NCBI GenBank assembly: GCA_019055375.1
Contig: JAHQIW010000395.1
Coordinates: forward strand, 62,001 to 126,000
Source: Parelaphostrongylus tenuis
Lineage: Eukaryota; Nematoda; Chromadorea; Rhabditida; Metastrongylidae
Direction of reading: 5' to 3'
DNA: 64,000 bases
This document shows, in pieces, positions 58,456 through 64,000 of the stretch. Under the pieces are notes generated by a model. It was not told the DNA's origin and searched no databases. It saw nothing but the letters and a program-made list of their open reading frames with translations. How positions within the stretch are numbered: the first letter of the stretch is position 1; each line of letters starts with the position of its first letter. The position numbers were made by a program, and so were the translations under genes.

Positions 58456-58559
58456 AAAGAATTGCTGAGCAAATGCGCTTTATGGACCCTCGGAACATGA
58501 GCACATTCGCGCTTCAATCTTTCTTGATTGGAAAACTGATTTTTACTCCAGATTTCCGA

Positions 58560-59235
58560 GTAGAATGATGTGAGCAGTATGGAGAGCACCCGGTCTCTCG
58601 GAAAAGCTAATGACCAGATAGCGCACCCTAAACTCTGTGCTCACCTTTTTGATTTATCAGTCCTTCCAGCGTTCTGTTATCCAGTAGAGACTTGAGCTGG
58701 AATCACAACCACGTCAAAAGTCTGTATGCCCTTTACAGGGCGCTCAAGCGATGTCCCCGATGGTCATTCGACACTCATAACGTCTAGGTTGCGCAGCTCA
58801 GGTATTGGAAAACTATTTCATCCTCGTGATCTATAAGTATATAAATCGATAAGAAACAGATGGGTTGATCACTTAGTAAGCAGAACAGATGGCAGATGGA
58901 CGTAAAGATCACGGGTGTAGACTCTAGCAGAATCCAACCGCTCGCTTGGAAGACCTCCTAAACGACGAGTGAACGTGTTCGTGGCTAACGTCAACCATTA
59001 ACATGCGCAGGTGGCAACGAATTTGGAACCACGGAATGGACCTCGCTTACTTCATGATGCTCAAAGCAGACCGCCACCTTGGACGACGGCTGCTTGAGGG
59101 AGAAATGAATTGCAAACGTGCTGGGGCTGGCAAAATCAGTGAAGACAGGCTGCCCTGCCCTGATATTCTAAGAAGTTTCGAAGCCATGTATTGTGGTGCG
59201 AAGTCTTGTAGTGTCGACGAAGAGGCGTAAAGCTA
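58560..59235 (+). pseudogene. RTE-type LINE C-terminal relic
   Basis: Plus strand: HLFDLSVLPAFCYPVET (usual LFDTTVLPALCYASET), then RWVDHLVSRTDGRWT, RSLGRPPKRRVNVFVA and VATNLEPRNG-type text. These are the blocks following RT in nematode RTE-like LINEs, in order and in the same orientation. RT itself is absent, and stop codons interrupt. Confidence 0.75.
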
Positions 59236-59338
59236 TGTTTTTTCCTCAGCTTCCTCTTTCATAACGTGTCATGCCGTATCAACCACCCGCGCCCTTATGC
59301 TCACATAAACTTTCATTATATACATCGCTGAATGATCG

Positions 59339-59745
59339 ATGTACGGTGTTCTATCAGCGATTTCTTCAGTAGAAAAAAACGATGCATCTTTTCGGGGTTT
59401 TGGTTCCGTTGGCATAATGCGCTCGCGACAGGCGTTCAATGCCGAAGCGTTGGATCAAATTGATCTTTTGCAAGTGAGAATAATTGGGAAGAGAAGAAAG
59501 TTATACATTTTTTTGATTGCCTATTGACAAAGGCATTTTTCACCAGAAAAAAAAGTTGTCAATAGATGTTAAGCAGTGATTATTCTTGCATGTAGGTTAG
59601 GTCCATGAGAAGCAAATTATGTGCGTCGATAGTACTTGTGAGTGGACACCTTCTTTATTTGCCATATTTGAATGTTTTCTAGATAAGAAAAAAAGGCAAT
59701 GTAATACTACAGTATAAACGAAGTTCGTTAACAGAGTTGTTTTGA
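59339..59745 (+). CDS. Possible small 3-exon gene, 79 aa, function unknown
   Basis: Exons 59339-59473, 59596-59637 and 59683-59745 join in phase 0 from ATG to TGA. Splice signals are good: donors GTGAGA and GTGAGT, acceptors CATGTAG and TTTTCTAG. The second intron is 45 bp, typical for nematodes. The predicted protein (starting MYGVLSAISSVEKNDASF, ending LQYKRSSLTELF) has no recognised domain. A CTTCAG acceptor at 59364-59369 means the first exon could instead be internal to a longer gene whose 5' part is displaced by the LINE upstream. Confidence 0.45.
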
Positions 59746-61395
59746 CTGCACCGCTAGCGTCTGTGGCGTTTCGTCAGACTAAACTAATACTCAATCGATA
59801 ACAATAATTCTCGATGACTTTGAAGCTAGAGTTGATTTTTGAGCATTTCTTTATAGTGCGCTTTAGGAGCGAAAAGTAGATTACGTTCCAGACTCGGTGT
59901 TTTCTTCGTAAATAAGAGTTGTAAATGAACAATAACTAGATGAGCACGTCAGAAAAAAATGCGACGTATCAGAGTAAGGCAGGAAAGCCAAAAGTTTTCT
60001 CGAAGCCATAGAAAAAATTCCTTATCAAATGACAAAAATTGCGCGACTTAGCGAATAGATTAACTGCCGTTTGCAAAGATTTAAATTCGAAGCCAACGGT
60101 AGAAAACCGTTTCTGCTAACAAGGCATTTTTTTCTGTTGAGTTTCGCAGCAGGGTATTTTATAACAATAGCTACTTGACTAAATGCCCACACATAAAGTA
60201 GTTAAGGTGTTCAGAGAGTTTTTATTGGTTGCCCATAAACAGCGGCTACAAAATTATGAGAACTTAATGTGTTTCTTATCAACATCAGTTTCGCAATGTT
60301 TTATCCAGCGCCGTCTTCGAATTTTCCACGTAGTTTTGAAACAAATTCGATCAAAGGCACATAAATTTTTCCGGAGATCCCAGTTTACATATATTTTTAC
60401 AGTACTTTCTCCAACGTGCGACCAGCACTTATTCGAATAAGAGGTGAATAATGCGGGCGATACAAGCAGTTTCGATGGTTTTTCAAATACCACTTTGTGA
60501 TGGCGTAAATCCCAACTATTTCTCATAAACTTGGTTCTTGTTAACACATTGTTTGATGGCAGTGCTATGTCTCCTCCGCATTTCAGCTACTCTTATCTTT
60601 CAAGAGAAGCCGGAAGAACAACGTGATCATCGCAAAAAATCTATCGATGTCACTTACAAACGATTTAACACACATACACAGAAGATGGCGTACAATGAAA
60701 CGCAGAAAATATAATACTGGGGTAAATAACCAAGCATGAGAGCAACAATGCGCTTCACCTTGTAATACTATGGGCTATGTCCTCATTGATAGTTTCCACC
60801 AATTCATCATTATATTTGAGCACATGAACACTAATCCTTCATTTTCAACAGCTCTATAGGCATATTAACTCAAGAAGTTAACACTGACACAGAGTTGACT
60901 CCTCATTATGTGTAGACAAAAGTGCGCTTCATGTTAAACTTCCGTAATGCTTGTCCTCGAGACCAGCAATCATTGTTATAAACAGGATGCTAATAGAACT
61001 TTATTACATTCGCAAGTGTTCGTGTATAGTATTTTTCATCTTCTAATTTCGCCTTGCTATGTAAAACTGAAATGTGCTTTCATTCTGAGGAGCTTTTTAT
61101 TTCAAAAGAACTTAAAAAAATAAAAAGTGCTTTGTTAGATCTCTGTGCTGAGATAACACGATGGAAGTTGATATAGCTAAGTTAAATAATTATACACAGC
61201 AAAATTTTTCTACGATCTATCATTAATAGAAGTTCAAAGTTGAAAAATATGGTCCATGTACATATAAAACCCTTGTTGTCATATTTCTCGTATTACCAAC
61301 TCAATTTGACTGGAGAGAATGACTGTTTGATCATTCATTTTCTGTAAAACAGCATCGTCAATTTGTATAAGTAAAGCGGACAGAAAGATGACTTC
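59746..61395. other. Intergenic stretch, nothing supported
   Basis: Overlapping plus and minus ORFs at 60183-60547 show no known domain. No repeats were matched to other parts of the window. Confidence 0.35.
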
Positions 61396-61399
61396 TTTT

Positions 61400-62215
61400 A
61401 GATTTAGACTCACTGTTGGAAAACTTCGAATTTCCCGTTAACGAAGGCTTACTTTGCTTTCGTGTTGATTCTGATGAGGTAATAAGATATTACCTACAAA
61501 CTTAGTAGAATGGAGTTGTACGATACTTACGTATTGAAGGTTGACATGGACGAGATTCGCTACAAGGATGTATATAGAATAGCTGTTTACGCCTCCAGAT
61601 GAATACATTGGGTACAGTCTACGTAATCTCTTTGAAAGCTTGCCAGCGATAAATATATTGGCGAAAAGGTTAGGCCGCTCTATACTCGCATAGAAGTACT
61701 CCTAGCTGGCAAGCGTCACAATAGAGAAAACACTCCGCTAGGTACAAGTAGAGCACAGAGGCATGACGGTGTAGATTTTTGACATCGAAGTCACCCTCCC
61801 TACGCAGGAACATAAAACATCAGCGGGAAAGATTTTGAAAGCTTTTTGGATCAATACGACCAATCCAAGTATAAACCGCAAGGAGGAATGCCTTGTGATC
61901 ACTCGTGATATGAGCCAGTATATAAGACTGTTGTTTTAATCGGTGAGGTGCATTACGAGCCTAGGTGATCTCCTTCCGGTAATGTCCACATGAATCATTC
62001 AGTGTAATACACATAAAAAATTCGGTGAGTATGTAGAGAGTTGATGTTGTGCTTGATGTGATTGAAATCGAGGTCTGGTGATTTTTTCTAAAGGAGTAAT
62101 GAAGGTGTTTGACTGATTGAATAGACAACTTGACCTTTCCACGCCCTGAAGAAACGATCTGCCGAAACGTCCGTATTTGCTTTTGAATAATAAAGAATAA
62201 TATATCATCTAGTAT
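61400..62215 (+). pseudogene. Penelope-like element with near-complete GIY-YIG domain
   Basis: Plus strand: GTVYVISLKACQ at 61610-61645, a +1 shift, then DKYIGEKVRPLYTRIEVLLA and RHNRENTPLGTSRAQRHD from 61648. A TGA frameshift at about 61780 follows, then ILKAFWINTTNPSINRKEEC and LVITRDMSQYIRLLF with a TAA ending at 61939. The YIG, R of VRP and E-containing helix of GIY-YIG nucleases are present, although E of the usual ETGRP is replaced by K at the next position. About 200 nt downstream is a weak hammerhead-like core (62144-62173) and a tail with AATAAAGAATAATA. Confidence 0.8.
62144..62173 (+). ncRNA. Weak hammerhead-like motif
   Basis: CUGAAGA (62146-62152), then ACGAUCUGCC, GAAAC and GUCCG. 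Boxes are in the right order, but stem II and helix I are largely lost. Confidence 0.35.
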
Positions 62216-63425
62216 TTAGCTTAAGAAGAAAATTAGGAATTATTGAAGCATGGAGAGGTCAATAAGTAGACGGTCTTGCAACTCCTAATTACATGATTGA
62301 TTTTTCATGATACATTAGCAATTTCACCATACCCTTGTAAAGACGTATACGTCCATTTAATGATAAATTTATAGCATCATGAAATCGTTAGAAAAACTCT
62401 ATTGAAGTTTTGTCCGTCAGATGAAGCCTCAAATATATCCTTCCATCCCTCTTGAGTCAGCAAACCAATACCGCACTTGCCTGAAAATATAAGTCCACCG
62501 ATTTAGTATATAAGTGTGTCATTACAAGTCATTGCAAGGGCCAGTTTGCTCCAGTCATCTCTGCGGTACCTTACTGGAACCGAATACATGACACTTTTCT
62601 CAAGGATTTAGTCAAAGCACATCGCCTTGAAGTTTACCTTTGTCCTTTTTTACTTTCGTGACTAGATAGAAAAGATGAATTAGTATTGCTGCCGTCAATA
62701 TTTGTTTAGGATCATATATACTTTTTTTTCCATTTCTTTCACTATCAGTGGGGTCATGCATAGGTGCAGGAATGAATATCAGCACTGACATGCATTTAGG
62801 TCCATTTAGTTTAGACGTGCACTACGCGAGACGTCATAAAACGAGCTACAATCGGCCAACTGCTTACCCATCGAGCTTTGTCGCAGGTTCGTTCACCAAA
62901 ACTTTTCAAGAACAAACACACAAATACAGAGAGTAGAATAAAGCTCACTTTATTTCCGATAGGTTAGTAAAGCTAATGTGCATTGTATGATGCGACTGAG
63001 AGCACGATTTTGGAAAAGCGAATCCCGAAATATGCCTTGAGACCATGTGAGCAGCGCTGTGCTGTGATCTGTCGCAATACTCGTTACGAATGTACTATAG
63101 AGTAACCCTTGAAGAAGTCGAAGGCAGAAAAATAGAACGACAAGCTGCATAGATGTCAAAGAAAACAATACTGCTTATTAACCTAGAGTAATCACACGCA
63201 GTGCGCCAAAAGACCAGTGATGCTGAAGATGCTGTCTTTAAATAATCTTAGGCAACTTTCAAAGTTGGCGGTACCAAGCTTGCGCAAGATCTCATCGCAT
63301 GTTTCATATGAAATTTATCAACAATGGTTTACTCCTTAATAAGAGTATACTATAAGCAGGATCAACTTACTTCTTAACCATTTGAGTACGACAGGGATAC
63401 GTCGCTAGCACTCCTCGTCGCGCGC
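62216..63425. other. Intergenic stretch, nothing supported
   Basis: Short ORFs at 62748-62936 (+) and 62950-63168 (-) match nothing recognised. Confidence 0.35.
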
Positions 63426-63429
63426 AATG

Positions 63430-63510
63430 AACAGTTCGCTGTGCCGAGTGGTTGTTAGTGGTGCCTCAGGCGGCGAAGAGGAGATGGCGACGTCCCTGTG
63501 TCGGGCCTAA
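63430..63510 (+). repeat. tRNA-like SINE relic
   Basis: GCTGTGCCGAGTGGTTGTTA is A-box-like and close to the 245-395 family start. A GC-rich segment follows without a clear B box. Confidence 0.35.
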
Positions 63511-64000
63511 AGGGTTGAAGGGACTTATATATGTGTGAAAAAATATAATATCTTCCGTAACTCAGCTTACGAAGCCGAATGTAGAGCAAAAATCACCTTA
63601 ATTTATCACGTATCTGTCGAAATTATTTCATGACTTGCAAATTAGAAGCGACATATGTCATGGGAAAACGAACACAGTTTTCATCATGTTGATCATTTAA
63701 CACCGCAGTGAGACTTGCCATCTGCCATACTTATTTTCCAAAGGCTCAACCTTTACTCCAACAAATACGAATTCTATCAATTTACATAGTTCAGGCCTCT
63801 AAGCAAACTATTTTTAGGCATCCCACCTTTCTCAGCTTATATCACGATTCGGCATAAACCCCACATTCTCCCAATGACGTGAAATCTGATGCCACTGCAA
63901 AATTGAAGATGCCATCCTTTAAATTTTTTTCACTGTCCACAATTAGAACAAACCAGCGCAACATTTATTCGTATACCTTATCAAATGGAAAAATCAAACC

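Overview
This is eukaryotic DNA, AT-rich and split by introns, and it looks like a clade V (strongylid, hookworm-like) nematode. The evidence for that is: short introns with TTTCAG/TTTTAG acceptors and GTAAG-type donors; a precursor for a snet-1/elevenin-type neuropeptide; and a transposon load of decayed mariner, Penelope-like (PLE), RTE-type LINE, piggyBac-like and tRNA-derived SINE copies. The genus cannot be fixed from sequence alone. I saw no bacterial operons, CRISPR array, rRNA or convincing true tRNA gene.

Host genes. (1) A 12-exon plus-strand gene runs from before 598 to 14662. Its exons join in phase to 1050 codons plus a stop. It encodes a Ser/Thr/Pro/Arg-rich, probably disordered protein with an internal 21-residue tandem repeat, and I do not recognise the family. 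Its introns hold a foldback SINE, an unclassified repeat family and two mariner remnants. (2) A compact 3-exon minus-strand gene at 21476-22240 encodes a 92-aa secreted precursor with an elevenin/SNET-1-type peptide; it is the best functional identification in the window. (3) A 6-exon plus-strand gene at 41319-43571 encodes 219 aa of unknown function. (4) A possible 3-exon gene at 59339-59745 encodes 79 aa of unknown function. Two further phase-compatible minus-strand exons at 19.66-20.17 kb are weakly supported.

Transposon landscape. PLE pieces lie at about 0-0.2, 16.6-17.0, 29.2-31.0, 32.4-32.7, 50.9-55.1 and 61.4-62.2 kb. Between them they preserve reverse transcriptase with YIDD, GIY-YIG endonuclease, and 3' ends that each carry a hammerhead-ribozyme-like core (CUGANGA, stem, GAAA, short helix III, then a strand that pairs with the start). 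Mariner elements lie at 9.2-10.1, 12.4-12.9, 17.9-18.8 (an internally deleted copy with both ends and TA duplications), 19.2-19.5, 34.4-34.7, 36.8-38.1 and 57.1-58.4 kb; three of them are one family. RTE-type LINE tails lie at 26.2-27.1, 28.9-29.2, perhaps 35.5-35.7, and 58.6-59.2 kb. A piggyBac-like transposase relic is at 44.9-46.1 kb. SINEs with A-box and B-box matches are scattered and concentrate at 46.5-48.4 kb.

The remaining intergenic stretches (about 22.3-24.8, 38.1-39.8, 48.4-49.8, 52.0-53.6, 55.6-57.1, 59.8-61.4 and 62.2-63.4 kb) show nothing I can support beyond short unrelated ORFs. All identities were judged by eye; no search or folding program was run.
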